64,000 nt of DNA from Pollutibacter soli (GCA_029269725.1 JARJHS010000001.1:682001-746000), one strand, 5' to 3'; counted from the stretch's first letter, positions 27,085-36,363 are shown. A program made the numbers and translations. Notes: generated by a model from the letters alone, not told the origin.

Positions 27085-27838
27085 TCCCTACGTACCAGGC
27101 CCAGCCGCTGTCGCCGGTATCTACAAATTCATCCGTGATAATTATCTTTTCTATGTACTTAAAACTTTTGTACCCGATTTGTTTTTCTACCCGAAGACGT
27201 ACAGGTGCACCATGAGGAATCGGGAGGTTCTTTCCATTCATTCCATATGCAAGAATTGTCTGCGGATGAAAAGCATCGATCATATCAATACTGTCCGTCC
27301 AGCCATCATAAGTCTGAAAGTTTACAAATCTTGCAGAGGGTTTTATTCCGACAGCCTGCAAAATGCGACTGAGTTGCACCCCGTGCCACTGCGCAATTGC
27401 GGTCCACCCTTCTTCACAGGTATGTTTCGTAATCTGGTTTCTTACGGGGAATGACTGCAGTTCATGAAGAGAGAAACTTCGTGGCTTGGCGACACTTCCT
27501 TCCACTGGCATCCGCCATTGATCAAAATTTGTATCCAGAGCTTTGCTGTAATTTTCGTTAAAACCGGGCTTTGAAGAATCACCGGGATTGATTGTCCCGG
27601 TCGCAGGGAAAGAGGAAATATCACCCAGGTTATATTCTTTCGCAAGCGATAATTCCGGCAATAATGAACGTTGAGCTGAATAGGTAAAATCATCCCCCAT
27701 GCGGAGAATATTGCCGTAAGTGGGTGGTGCAGGTCGTTTACATCCGGGCAGCGATAGTATTCCACCAATCACTCCCAGGCTGGTGATTAATGCTTCTCTT
27801 CTTGTGAGAATACGACTCGCTTTGTTATTATGATCCAA
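27080..27838 (-). CDS. Molybdopterin-dependent oxidoreductase of the sulfite oxidase/MsrP fold
   Basis: 252 residues. The N-terminus has a twin-Arg segment (TRREALITS) and a hydrophobic stretch ending LPGC at 30-33, indicating export and probable lipidation. The core has the sulfite-oxidase-fold pattern with Cys141 in KHTCEEGW as the likely molybdenum ligand, VPVRNQIT-like and FVNFQTYDGWTDSIDM segments, and LAYGMNGKNLPIPHGAPVRL, a family hallmark. It probably receives or donates electrons through the cytochrome b encoded just upstream, with which it overlaps by 11 bp. No in-frame ATG precedes the core, so TTG 27838 is taken as start. Substrate unknown; methionine sulfoxide or a sulfur/nitrogen oxide are possibilities. 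Confidence 0.85.
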   Translation of the reverse strand: MDHNNKASRILTRREALITSLGVIGGILSLPGCKRPAPPTYGNILRMGDDFTYSAQRSLLPELSLAKEYNLGDISSFPATGTINPGDSSKPGFNENYSKALDTNFDQWRMPVEGSVAKPRSFSLHELQSFPVRNQITKHTCEEGWTAIAQWHGVQLSRILQAVGIKPSARFVNFQTYDGWTDSIDMIDAFHPQTILAYGMNGKNLPIPHGAPVRLRVEKQIGYKSFKYIEKIIITDEFVDTGDSGWAWYVGM

Positions 27839-28580
27839 TGGTCATTGCTTTTATATGTTTTTTGAATCCGGTCATACCCACCATGGTCAGATGGAGTAGC
27901 ACAAAAAGCACAAGGCTTACAGAGGAGAAAAAATGGATGGTACGTGCCGACTGCGCACCAAAAAAGATTTTCAAAAGAAAAGGAAATGCCGCAGTTATTG
28001 CCGGCGACATCGTGAATCCCGTCATGATCGTCAGTGGAAGCAAAAAGAAGACAACGAGATTATAAGTCAGCTTCTGTAAACTTCCATAGGTTGGTCCGCC
28101 GCTGGGTTTTGGAAATTGTAAACTGATATGCGATTTCACATCCGTTTTGATACTGGACACTGAAAATGAATCTTTACCCGGAAATAAATTTTTGCGAAAA
28201 TGCCCTGAAGTAAATCCGAAAATAAAATAAACGAGTCCTGTCAATACAAGAAACCATGCTGATAAAAAATGAAGACTGCGGGCCCAACCATTCTGGTTAA
28301 AGATATCATAGGTACGCCCCGCAGTCACCGGTGAGTTTTCGTTATTGAAGAATGCTGTAGATGATGTCCAGCCTCCGTGTTTATAATTTCTGCTGATGGG
28401 CAATTCAAAAATAGCAGGTGTAAGATCATTACCTACTTCACCCCAGTACAGTCTTGGATGAACCATGAGGATCATAAATCCGGTAAAGGTCAGTAGAAAA
28501 AAACTGATCGTGATAATCCAGTGCGTTACACGTACCCAGCGGCTGTGTCGTTTTGGTAGTTGAGGTTGAACCGCTTCCAT
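27828..28580 (-). CDS. Cytochrome b561/b6-type membrane subunit
   Basis: About 250 residues with four or five membrane helices and heme-ligand-type histidines: RWVRVTHWIITISFFLLTFTG (helix 1 His), GWARSLHFLSAWFLVLTGLVYF, TYNLVVFFLLPLTIMTGFTM and ARTIHFFSSVSLVLFVLLHLTMVG. This matches the di-heme cytochrome b family that anchors periplasmic oxidoreductases and exchanges electrons with quinones. It is translationally overlapped with the molybdoenzyme gene. An upstream TTG at 28610 is open, but ATG 28580 (MEAVQPQLPKRHSRW) is the better start. Confidence 0.87.
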   Translation of the reverse strand: MEAVQPQLPKRHSRWVRVTHWIITISFFLLTFTGFMILMVHPRLYWGEVGNDLTPAIFELPISRNYKHGGWTSSTAFFNNENSPVTAGRTYDIFNQNGWARSLHFLSAWFLVLTGLVYFIFGFTSGHFRKNLFPGKDSFSVSSIKTDVKSHISLQFPKPSGGPTYGSLQKLTYNLVVFFLLPLTIMTGFTMSPAITAAFPFLLKIFFGAQSARTIHFFSSVSLVLFVLLHLTMVGMTGFKKHIKAMTIGS

Positions 28581-28689
28581 CTGTCCGCTTAATTTGTATT
28601 GAATATACAAAATCCTTACGGGATGCGGGTTTCAACAGAATTATATTGAATCTATTATAGCTGATCTCCCTCGTCGTGACAAATTTGCG

Positions 28690-29709
28690 TTATTGCCTGT
28701 AAGATGACTGCTGTTTTACCATCCATGCAGGGTATAATTTAGGCAACGGACTCACCTGATCTATTTTTTGAAGATCATCTGCTGACAGATCAAATTTTAC
28801 AGAAGAGATATTATCGTTTAACTGACCGATTGTTTTTGCACCGATGATGGTACTCGTGATGCCCGGTTGCTGTCGGACCCATGCCAATGCGACCTGTGCT
28901 ACTGAGGCATTGTATTGGTCACCGATTGTTTTGAAAAGATCAACAAGATCGTAAGCTTTTTCTTTGTCAATGGGTGGGAAATCAAAAACATCTCTTCTTG
29001 AACCAGCGCTGGATTGCTCGCGGGTGAATTTCCCACTGAGAAATCCTCCTGCCAAAGGGCTCCATGGAAATATGGAAAGGTTTTGCTTTTGGGCCATCGG
29101 CACCAATTCCTGTTCGATATCCCTGGTTACCGCCGAATAGAAATATTGCAAGCCGATAAATTTTTGCCAGCCGCGATAATGCGCGATCGTTTGTGCCTCA
29201 GCAACCATCCAGGCGGGCCAGTTACAAATGGCGATATACCTGACCTTTCCTGTATTCACGATATCATTAAGTGTATGTACATTCTGCTCAACAGAAGTCT
29301 TTGGATCAACACCATGTACATAAAGAATATCCAGATGATCCAGCTGTAATCGTTTCAGACTCGCATCAACGGAATTAAATATATGGTAACGTGAAAGTCC
29401 AAGACTGTTTGGATGATCATCCATGCGGCCAAGCACTTTTGTAGCAACGATAATCTGATCCCTGGGGACAGATAGATCTTTCAATGACTGCCCTAGTAAT
29501 TGCTCAGATTGACCGTAGGAATAGATATTGGCAGTATCAAAGAAATTGATACCGGCATCAAATGCGCTTTTTATTAATGAGTTTACTTCCTGTTGCTGAA
29601 GTTTCCCGATATTATCCCAAACTCCTGCATTTTGTCCGCCAAAAGTCATTGTACCAAAACAAAGCTCGGATACCATCAAGCCTGTCTCTCCTACATAATT
29701 GTATTTCAT
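28690..29709 (-). CDS. Aldo/keto reductase
   Basis: About 339 residues of the AKR (beta/alpha)8 fold. Visible motifs are FFDTANIYSYGQSEQLLG (catalytic Asp and Tyr region), IIVATKVLG (Lys), LDILYVHGVDP (His), and the NADPH-binding C-terminal part TIIGAKTIGQLNDNI. It reduces aldehydes or ketones with NADPH; the substrate is not predictable. ATG 29709 (MKYNYVGETGLMVSELCFG) matches the usual family start better than the upstream ATG at 29736. It lies 84 bp after, and on the same strand as, the AraC regulator gene, which may control it. Confidence 0.92.
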   Translation of the reverse strand: MKYNYVGETGLMVSELCFGTMTFGGQNAGVWDNIGKLQQQEVNSLIKSAFDAGINFFDTANIYSYGQSEQLLGQSLKDLSVPRDQIIVATKVLGRMDDHPNSLGLSRYHIFNSVDASLKRLQLDHLDILYVHGVDPKTSVEQNVHTLNDIVNTGKVRYIAICNWPAWMVAEAQTIAHYRGWQKFIGLQYFYSAVTRDIEQELVPMAQKQNLSIFPWSPLAGGFLSGKFTREQSSAGSRRDVFDFPPIDKEKAYDLVDLFKTIGDQYNASVAQVALAWVRQQPGITSTIIGAKTIGQLNDNISSVKFDLSADDLQKIDQVSPLPKLYPAWMVKQQSSYRQ

Positions 29710-29793
29710 TGTTCTTCTGATTAATTTGAAGAACAAAGTTCAGAAGGAGTTTGGGTTGGCTGGTAGCCGTCTTCAAACGAATAATATAAAAAT

Positions 29794-30702
29794 TCAAACA
29801 ATCGGTTCCGACCTGAAAAGTCGGGGCGTCTGCTGCATATTTTTTTTAAAGAAAGAAATGAAATGTGACGGTTCATCGAAGCCGAGACTGTACCCCACTT
29901 CAGAAACATTCCAGTTGGTATGTTTCAGCAATGTCCTTGCTTCCTGTAAAACACGCTCTGAAATATTTTGGGAAGTTGTTTTCCCGGTGACTGTTTTTAG
30001 TGCCCTGTTGAGATGATTAATATGTACCGAAAGATGGGAAGCATAATCGACAGGCATTCGAAGCTTCATTCGTTGTACTGGAGATTCGATTGGAAACTGT
30101 CGCTCGAGCAATTCTGTAAATAAAGAAGTAATCCGATCATTGGCAGAATGATTTTGCTGCTGAATCACTTCCTGCGGTTTCAACTTCATTGCCTTATGTA
30201 TGAGCTGAAGTACAAGCGCGCGCAGTAGATCGTATTTAAATGCATAATCAGCATTGATCTCCGTAAACATTTGTTCAAAAATTGAACGTATTGCCGGAAT
30301 ATCTTCTTCATTCAATTCAAATAACGGAACCTGTCCGGGTTTGAAAATCGGGTATTCCTTGATGTTAGGTATCTGGTCAAGAAATTCATCTGTGAATACA
30401 CAGAAATACCCTCGTTGCGTATCCTCGAGTCGTTCCCATGCATAAGGTATCATCGGATTGGAAAACAGCATTGCGGCTTTTTTTACTTCAACTGATTTAT
30501 CCGCATAGTGGTACCGCATCCGGTTTTGCACGAGAGAGATTTTATAATAATCCTTCCGACTGTATGGAACCGGACCGGCATTTTTTCCTGAAAAATCTTC
30601 AGAACGAAAAACATTGAAGTGGCCGATATCTTTCCTGATATTGTCCGGCACGCAATCCATCTTTTGCTTATAAAAATCCTGGATGGTCTGAACTGATGAC
30701 AT
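29794..30702 (-). CDS. AraC-family transcriptional regulator
   Basis: 302 residues: an N-terminal cupin-like sensing region (KISLVQNRMRYHYADKSVEVKKAAMLFSNPMIPYAWE) and a C-terminal AraC domain with two helix-turn-helix units, including HLSVHINHLNRALKTVTGKT and NWNVSEVGYSLGFDEPSHFISFFKKNMQQTPRLFR. The latter is the classical AraC signature. The inducer is unknown. The aldo/keto reductase gene follows on the same strand and is the obvious candidate target. Confidence 0.92.
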   Translation of the reverse strand: MSSVQTIQDFYKQKMDCVPDNIRKDIGHFNVFRSEDFSGKNAGPVPYSRKDYYKISLVQNRMRYHYADKSVEVKKAAMLFSNPMIPYAWERLEDTQRGYFCVFTDEFLDQIPNIKEYPIFKPGQVPLFELNEEDIPAIRSIFEQMFTEINADYAFKYDLLRALVLQLIHKAMKLKPQEVIQQQNHSANDRITSLFTELLERQFPIESPVQRMKLRMPVDYASHLSVHINHLNRALKTVTGKTTSQNISERVLQEARTLLKHTNWNVSEVGYSLGFDEPSHFISFFKKNMQQTPRLFRSEPIV

Positions 30703-30806
30703 AGGTTAAAGTTACAAAAAACAAACAGGACAGAGTGGAAGGTTTTTAGTTGAAGGTGATAGGTTAGATTCAAATTTGGCGATTTGTCTGCCGGAGAGAA
30801 AAAACA

Positions 30807-30843
30807 GGAAAATAAAAAAGGGTTTCAATTTCTTGAAACCCTT
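30807..30843 (-). terminator. Rho-independent terminator downstream of the GIY-YIG/tRNA fragment
   Basis: AAGGGTTTCAA (30818-30828) and TTGAAACCCTT (30833-30843) form a perfect 11-bp stem with a 4-base loop. On the minus strand the tail reads TTTTTTATTTT, so it terminates leftward transcription, and it lies 12 bp after the truncated tRNA. Confidence 0.85.
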
Positions 30844-30854
30844 AACGACTTTTG

Positions 30855-30916
30855 TGATCCGGATTGGATTCGAACCAATGACCCTCCCGATTAGAAATCG
30901 GGATGCTCTATCCAAC
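30855..30916 (-). pseudogene. 5'-truncated tRNA-Arg(TCT) copy
   Basis: On the minus strand this covers GTTGGATAGAGCATC, an anticodon arm with loop TTTCTAA (anticodon TCT), the variable loop, T arm (GGTTCGAATCC) and the 3' acceptor strand CCGGATC plus A. The 5' acceptor strand and the start of the D arm are missing; the bases there instead encode the last residues of the GIY-YIG protein. The anticodon stem (CCCGA/TCGGG) differs from the intact copy at 31370 (TCAGC/GCTGA) but still pairs, so it is not a simple copy of its neighbour. It cannot form an acceptor stem and should be non-functional. Confidence 0.8.
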
Positions 30917-31159
30917 ACCGCTAATAAGTTTCTGAATGCTTGTTCTGCTTTTCATTTTTTTTATAGCTAGTTCCCGACGTCTTGCAAGTATCAACTCATC
31001 AAATTTTTCCTGGTAAACCAGTTTCCAAGGAGATCCCGTCTTAGTAAATCTTTCTTTACCACGGTTATGCTCTGTCATTCTTCTTTCGAGGTCATTAGTC
31101 GACCCAACATAATACTTGTCTAATTTTACGCTGTATAGTATGTAGCAATATGATGACAT
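30908..31159 (-). CDS. GIY-YIG nuclease family protein whose 3' end lies inside a tRNA fragment
   Basis: 83 residues of a minimal GIY-YIG domain: CYILYSVKLDKYYVGSTNDLERRMTEHN carries the paired tyrosines, Arg and His of the active site, and FTKTGSPWKLVYQEKF and ARRRELAIKKMKSR complete it. The usual metal-binding Glu is probably in RRRELAIK. Stand-alone proteins of this type (UPF0213/YhbQ-like) are common in Bacteroidota; their role is unclear and mobility has been suspected. The final residues (LISGVG) and stop codon are read from the truncated tRNA-Arg sequence. An intact tRNA-Arg with the same anticodon lies 210 bp upstream on the same strand. Confidence 0.88.
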   Translation of the reverse strand: MSSYCYILYSVKLDKYYVGSTNDLERRMTEHNRGKERFTKTGSPWKLVYQEKFDELILARRRELAIKKMKSRTSIQKLISGVG

Positions 31160-31333
31160 CTCTCAAATTGGCGATGGAATTACCATTCCTCCAAAGCGCA
31201 TGTGGATTTTTCTCAAGATTCAAACTACAACACGCAAATTATTTTGTCAGTTAATGACAATCAAGAGAAAATCGACTGCCAGGAAATGTATTATTACATG
31301 TTCATCAGCGCATTTTTCTCTGGTTTTGGGGAT

Positions 31334-31360
31334 GAAAAAAGCCCCAAAATACCTGGAGCT
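31334..31360 (-). terminator. Terminator of tRNA-Arg(TCT)
   Basis: On the minus strand AGCTCCA pairs with TGGGGCT (one G-U pair) around a 7-base loop and is followed by TTTTTTC. It lies about 10 bp after the 3' end of the intact tRNA. Confidence 0.7.
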
Positions 31361-31369
31361 TTTTTCCCG

Positions 31370-31443
<74 letters not shown>

Positions 31444-31536
31444 AATTCAAGTAAGAAGTGAGAGGTATGAAGTACGAAGTTCTGCTAAGCAGTGTGGCTG
31501 AAATAATCAACTTCTATTCGGAATTCATGCTCTCGC

Positions 31537-31568
31537 GTTCAACGTTGAACGTGAATCGTTTTACGTTG
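31537..31568. repeat. ACGTT-type palindrome between tRNA-Arg and ung
   Basis: GTTCAACGTTGAAC (31537-31550) is a perfect 14-base palindrome, followed by CGTTTTACGTT. It belongs to the ACGTT-rich family also found at 26961, 47279 and 56099. The AAGTAAGAAGTGAGAG stretch at 31448 in the same gap is a second low-complexity motif, similar to one at 48093. Confidence 0.5.
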
Positions 31569-31618
31569 GGCGCAAAGATAATTTTTTTTAGCTTGCGGGC
31601 AAACCTTTAGTCGACTTC

Positions 31619-32296
31619 ATGAATGTACAGATTGAACCCAGCTGGAAAGAAGTTTTGAAAGATGAATTCGATGCCCCCTATTTTACTGAACTGGTTAGAT
31701 TATTAAAGGCCGAAAAGCAGGCCGGACGAACCATTTACCCTTCGGGTACGAATATTTTTAATGCATTTAACCATACTCCTTTCGATAAAGTCAAAGTGGT
31801 AATTATCGGTCAGGACCCGTATCATGGACCAGGCCAGGCGCATGGACTCAGTTTTTCAGTGCCCAAAGGAATCAAGCCGCCACCTTCCCTGGTCAATATA
31901 TTTAAAGAATTACAATCTGATCTCGGCCTGCAGGTGAACATGAGCAATGGTGACCTGACGCCATGGGCCGACCAGGGTGTCCTGCTGCTCAATGCAGCTC
32001 TTACAGTACGTGCGGGCGAACCGATGAGTCATGCCAATGCCGGTTGGTCGGAGTTCACTAACGCGGTCATCAGGAAGATTTCGACACTTAAATCACATGT
32101 GGTTTTTGTTTTATGGGGCAAATTTGCCCAGGAGAAAGTGAACCTGATTGACACTTCAAAGCATTTTATTTTGAAATCGACCCATCCCTCACCTCTCTCC
32201 GCGAATTATGGATTTTTAGGAAGCAGACCATTTTCAAAAACCAACGAGCAATTGGTAAAAGCCGGAGTTCAACCTATTGACTGGTCGTTGGCATAG
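31619..32296 (+). CDS. ung: Uracil-DNA glycosylase, family 1
   Basis: 225 residues. The water-activating motif GQDPYHGPGQAHGLSFSV is at 64-81 with catalytic Asp66, and the DNA-intercalation motif HPSPLS begins at His189. FVLWGKFAQEK is also conserved. The enzyme removes uracil from DNA, starting base-excision repair. Length is normal for UNG, and both ends look intact. The ATG at 31619 is the evident start. Confidence 0.96.
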   Translation: MNVQIEPSWKEVLKDEFDAPYFTELVRLLKAEKQAGRTIYPSGTNIFNAFNHTPFDKVKVVIIGQDPYHGPGQAHGLSFSVPKGIKPPPSLVNIFKELQSDLGLQVNMSNGDLTPWADQGVLLLNAALTVRAGEPMSHANAGWSEFTNAVIRKISTLKSHVVFVLWGKFAQEKVNLIDTSKHFILKSTHPSPLSANYGFLGSRPFSKTNEQLVKAGVQPIDWSLA

Positions 32297-32452
32297 GCAT
32301 GTAGGTTTCCGATTTAAATCCGGACATCCTCGATCAAAGTGGAATCATGGCTTGATAGCTAAATTTTCGATTGTAATTTACAGGTGCTCTTTTTTTGATT
32401 GTCCGGGATGTTTTGTCTACCAGAATTTTACTTTTTAACGCATCCTGCGATA

Positions 32453-32460
32453 TACATTTG
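32453..32460 (+). promoter_or_regulatory. -7 box close to the plsC start codon
   Basis: TACATTTG fits TAnnTTTG and ends 8 bp before ATG 32469. No good -33 element is visible at 19-20 bp. If used, the transcript would have almost no leader. Confidence 0.45.
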
Positions 32461-32468
32461 CACAGCTT

Positions 32469-33239
32469 ATGATCAAAGATATCCTGGGTAGAATTTATGC
32501 GCTTTGGGTGGCAATCATTTTTATTACAACAATGTTGCTGGTGTTGATTCCACTCTGGCTTACCAACGGACAGCCAGAACCGAAGCGCACGGCTTCTATG
32601 GCTACTATATACAGACATTGGATGTCCGTCTTCTTTTTTCTCGTAGGTGTGAGACTCAAAATTTATGGCAGAAAAAATTTTGCTCCTGGGGAGAATTATA
32701 TCGTGGTTTCAAACCACAATTCTCTGATGGATGTACCGCTGACGACTGCAAGAATTCCGGGACCCAATATGACGATCGCAAAAAGTGAAATGGGAAAGAT
32801 TCCCATTTTTGGAATCATCTATCGTCGGGGTTCGATATTAGTTGACCGTAAAGATCCGAATAGCCGTCGCGACAGTTTTCTAAAAATGCGCCAGGTGCTC
32901 GAATTGGGAATGCATATGGTGATCTATCCGGAAGGCACGCGAAATAAAACGAATAAGCCTTTAAAAGAGTTTCACGATGGTGCTTTTCGGTTGGCGACTG
33001 ATTCGCGCAAACCAATATTGCCTGTCATCATTTACGGCACAACCAAAATGCTGCCCTCGGATAAATCATTTTATTTCTGGCCGGGAAAGCTGGAAATGCA
33101 TTTTCTCCCTCCATTGCGTGTAACCGATACCGATACGTCCGACGATTTGAAGAAGAAAGTTTTTGAAACGATGTGGCAATATTATGAGGAGCACGATCCT
33201 GAGGCAGCAGGCAGCAGATCGAAGCAACCAGGTTTATAA
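32469..33239 (+). CDS. plsC: 1-acyl-sn-glycerol-3-phosphate acyltransferase
   Basis: 256 residues with an N-terminal membrane helix (WVAIIFITTMLLVLIPLWL) and the acyltransferase motifs HNSLMD (HX4D, His83/Asp88), the substrate-binding block RRGSILVDRKDPNSRRDS, and YPEGTRN (EGTR at 155-158), followed by PVIIYGTTKMLP. The enzyme acylates lysophosphatidic acid to phosphatidic acid at the inner membrane. The last 10 residues (AAGSRSKQPG) are encoded by a GGCAGCAGGCAGCAG-type sequence that also appears in the non-coding gap near 48151, suggesting repeat-derived extension of the C-terminus. Confidence 0.93.
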   Translation: MIKDILGRIYALWVAIIFITTMLLVLIPLWLTNGQPEPKRTASMATIYRHWMSVFFFLVGVRLKIYGRKNFAPGENYIVVSNHNSLMDVPLTTARIPGPNMTIAKSEMGKIPIFGIIYRRGSILVDRKDPNSRRDSFLKMRQVLELGMHMVIYPEGTRNKTNKPLKEFHDGAFRLATDSRKPILPVIIYGTTKMLPSDKSFYFWPGKLEMHFLPPLRVTDTDTSDDLKKKVFETMWQYYEEHDPEAAGSRSKQPGL

Positions 33240-33283
33240 AATGTAAACTGTACACTAAATATTATACAAAGTTTTTTTCGCTT

Positions 33284-33325
33284 AACGCAGCGGTTCATCG
33301 AACAAAGAAGAACGCCGCCAGTTCT
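33284..33325. repeat. GAACGAAC-type intergenic element, short copy
   Basis: Shares AACGCAGC, a GAACAAAGAAGAACG core and CCGCCAGTTCT in the same order with the longer copy at 40443-40512. It lies in the 234-bp gap between convergent plsC and lptD. No gene is visible in the gap. Confidence 0.5.
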
Positions 33326-33473
33326 ACCTCTCGCCTGCTTAATTTTTAAAGTTCAACCGGTTGACGGATAAAAAATGCTCACTGCAATTTTCTGTTGCCT
33401 GCTTGCTGTGCCTGAAACAGGATCACCACTATCTCGAAGAAAATTATCTCACTGACCACCGGCTGTTCCCTAC

Positions 33474-36278
33474 TTACTCAGTATAGAAATACCTCGTTCT
33501 GTTCACCTTTAAATCCCTCAACAGCCCCGACTTTGGACTGATAGAAATATTAAAAGAACGATACAGACCAATCGGTGTTACATTGATCGACATTTGCCAG
33601 CAATGCAGATCGCGGGAGATGAACATAGTGAAAGATTGCATCTGCAGTGCTCTGAGATCATAATATCCATTGGCACCTACTTTCCATTTCGGTGTCAGGT
33701 TGAAGTCGCCATTGAAATTTAAACTGGATGAAAATTCTGTATTAAAAGTATAATCCGGTTGAAGTACCCTCGCAAAGCTGACGTTCAAACCGATATTTAC
33801 CGACCAGGGAATATTGAAATCTGTAAACTCCGCCGGGTTTCGCCTTACATACTCCATTTGTTGCATCATCTGATCCTGGGTCAGCTGATCTTCACCACTT
33901 TCCTTGATTTGTTCGTCGATTGATTTCTTATTCTCATCTTTCTTTTTACTCTGCCATGTGGTAGATATGTTCAGACTTCCGTTTACGATTGACCCCAATG
34001 AAAAACCATCTCCGCCCTGCCAGGCATAAATATCCCGTCTCTGACCGGTAAACGGATCTGTTTTATAGGGGTCCAATGTTGCATTTGCTGTAATGTTGAT
34101 CTTATCAAATAAATAACTGCGTGCGTAAATATTAAAAGTGGAAAGTTTAAAACTATCAGCAAGGAAATTGTAACCGCCGGAAATTCCAAATCCATCCAGG
34201 ATCTTTACTTTTTTTGACTCCGCTTCTCCTGTGTCCGATTTCGATCTCACTTTCGCTTCAATATTATTATCTATTCCAAAACTGATACCACCACTTCGTC
34301 CTGGCGAAAATGGCCCGTATATACTTCCATCAAAATAGGAAAATAACATTTGTCTACCCAGGGTGTCAACCTGGGTGCGGTAGTAATATTGGGAAACCAG
34401 ATCTGGTTTGTAATTGATACCAATTTGTGGCCGCATGGTATGCCGTATTGCCTCTACTTTCCCATCCTTCTTTTTTGACTGGAAGGTGGAGAACACGGCA
34501 GTACTAAGGGATATGCCCATCGATATTTCGCGGGCTGCATAAAATCCCTTCTGAATTATTGTGTCGAGTTTTTCAGTGGTATTATTCCAGTTCCGGATAA
34601 ACTTTTGCGCGTACCATCTTTCACGATAAGAAAAGTTTGGTCCGATCTGGAGAGGACCTAATGCAGGTAAGCTCAGCTGAATGGGAATATCATGCGAAGC
34701 TCCCCACTGTAATGTGTCAATGAGTTGCTTCCACTGAAAGGCGGTATCATAAAAAGAGATCAGACTTTTATAGCTTCCGTTATAACCCACACCGAGTTTC
34801 TCATACCATTTTCCGGCACCCACCATTTCTTTTGGTTGAAATGGGTAAACAGTATTTACAACAAATCCGATATCAGGCAGGTTCAGATTTACTAATCGTT
34901 TCTGTGTATTCTGCTGATGGTTGAGGTTAACTGTAAGGTTGTATGGTTTTCCGATCCAGGATTTCTGATAGCTTATCGAAGACTGCAATTGGTTGGTAAA
35001 ATTGATTGGCTGCAGATATCCGCCGCTGGCTCCAACCGTACCACCAGTGGATCCACCAGCACTTACCAAAGCACTGTTTGGAATCAAGGACAGATATTTA
35101 CTGCTTCCTGCATTTACACTCGCACTGAAACTTGTTCCGGGCCGGGCCTTGCTATCGCGGGTATGGTTCCAGGTTACAAAAAAGCTTTTTGTCTGGGAGT
35201 AGTCAGGATCACCTTTGAATGCAAATTTTGTATTCTGATAACTGAGCGTAAACGCTCCGCTGTAACGGTAACGCATACGGTAACTCGGGGACAGGTTTAA
35301 TCTCCAGCTTCCATACGAATACAGATCGGCCCAGGCTTTTGCGTCAAGATATTCGTTGAACACTTTATAGTATCCAAACCCTTCGAGACCTATACCAAAA
35401 TCTTCGGTTACGGTAAACTGTGGGGGTATAATTCCTGAACGTCGCCCCGTCGCTAACGGAAAAATTCCAAACGGCAGATAAAGCGGAACCGGTACCTGTT
35501 CAAATTCAGGATGCACCGGACCAGTTACTGCTACTTTCTTATTTACAAATTTTGCCTTCTTAAACCGGAATGCGAAATGGGGTGTATCCAGGTTACAGGT
35601 CGTAAACCTTCCTTTTGCTGCAAAAAAAGTTTGTGCATCCACCTTCTTAACCTTTTCGGCAAAATTGTATATCTCATCCTGTTGAAAAAATGAGTTATAG
35701 GTAATACCCTTTTGCTTTTCAAAATTGAAACGGATACTGTCACTCACCGTTGTAGTACCACCCTGCGTTAGTTTCGCCATTCCGGCAATCTTACCAATGG
35801 AATCTTTATCCATTCTTGCAGTTACCATTTGTGTTGTCTGGTCAAGCGCGATATAAGGTGCTGACAGCGTTACATCGGTATACTTCACTTCAGATCTTCC
35901 ATATAATAAAATTTGTTTGGTATCAACCATCAGCACCATCGAGTCCGTGGCTTTATATTCGATCGGTGCATCGATGGAATCCCTGGAAGCTTTAAAATTG
36001 AACGTATCAACTTTTTGTTTAATCGTTGTATCAATAAGACCTGCCCTGATGGAGTCATTTCTGTTGCGGAGACTATCGGAAATCACAGGTTTCACTGGTA
36101 TCGTATCAGCCTTCACCGGAGGAGGAATCGTGTCCTTCTCCCCTGTTAAATTATTCCCAATTGTAGTGTGTGGATGTGTAAAACCTTTAACCTGTAACGT
36201 TATTGCAGTCAAAGCAATGAGCGGCAAAATCAGGAGGTAATATAAATTTCGTCTAACTTTGCTTCTCTTGTTCGTCAT
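33474..36278 (-). CDS. lptD: Bacteroidota-type LptD, LPS assembly outer membrane protein
   Basis: 934 residues. An N-terminal signal or anchor (LYYLLILPLIALTAITL) is followed by a Ser/Thr/Asp-rich segment, then an OstA-like beta-taco region (AKDSIDAPIEYKATDSMVLMVDTKQILLYGRSEVKYTD; VTARMDKDSIGKIAGMAKL) and a long beta-barrel with the LptD-family stretch FGIFPLATGRRSGIIPPQ. It should transport LPS from the periplasm to the outer leaflet with LptE. A second OstA-like gene lies in the divergent block at 38494. Divergent from the amidase gene by 85 bp. Confidence 0.9.
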   Translation of the reverse strand: MTNKRSKVRRNLYYLLILPLIALTAITLQVKGFTHPHTTIGNNLTGEKDTIPPPVKADTIPVKPVISDSLRNRNDSIRAGLIDTTIKQKVDTFNFKASRDSIDAPIEYKATDSMVLMVDTKQILLYGRSEVKYTDVTLSAPYIALDQTTQMVTARMDKDSIGKIAGMAKLTQGGTTTVSDSIRFNFEKQKGITYNSFFQQDEIYNFAEKVKKVDAQTFFAAKGRFTTCNLDTPHFAFRFKKAKFVNKKVAVTGPVHPEFEQVPVPLYLPFGIFPLATGRRSGIIPPQFTVTEDFGIGLEGFGYYKVFNEYLDAKAWADLYSYGSWRLNLSPSYRMRYRYSGAFTLSYQNTKFAFKGDPDYSQTKSFFVTWNHTRDSKARPGTSFSASVNAGSSKYLSLIPNSALVSAGGSTGGTVGASGGYLQPINFTNQLQSSISYQKSWIGKPYNLTVNLNHQQNTQKRLVNLNLPDIGFVVNTVYPFQPKEMVGAGKWYEKLGVGYNGSYKSLISFYDTAFQWKQLIDTLQWGASHDIPIQLSLPALGPLQIGPNFSYRERWYAQKFIRNWNNTTEKLDTIIQKGFYAAREISMGISLSTAVFSTFQSKKKDGKVEAIRHTMRPQIGINYKPDLVSQYYYRTQVDTLGRQMLFSYFDGSIYGPFSPGRSGGISFGIDNNIEAKVRSKSDTGEAESKKVKILDGFGISGGYNFLADSFKLSTFNIYARSYLFDKINITANATLDPYKTDPFTGQRRDIYAWQGGDGFSLGSIVNGSLNISTTWQSKKKDENKKSIDEQIKESGEDQLTQDQMMQQMEYVRRNPAEFTDFNIPWSVNIGLNVSFARVLQPDYTFNTEFSSSLNFNGDFNLTPKWKVGANGYYDLRALQMQSFTMFISRDLHCWQMSINVTPIGLYRSFNISISPKSGLLRDLKVNRTRYFYTE

Positions 36279-36363
36279 AGCAGGCGGACAAAAATAAATA
36301 TAAAACTGGTAAGTAATTGTGAAGATTAATCTTTAACCAACCCATTATTAGTCGACGTTCAGC

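Noticed and set aside
30855-30916. Second functional tRNA-Arg
   Set aside because: The 5' acceptor strand and part of the D arm are missing, so no acceptor stem can form.
30908-31159. Restriction or defence endonuclease based on the GIY-YIG domain
   Set aside because: The protein is a minimal 83-residue domain without methylase or DNA-specificity partner genes.
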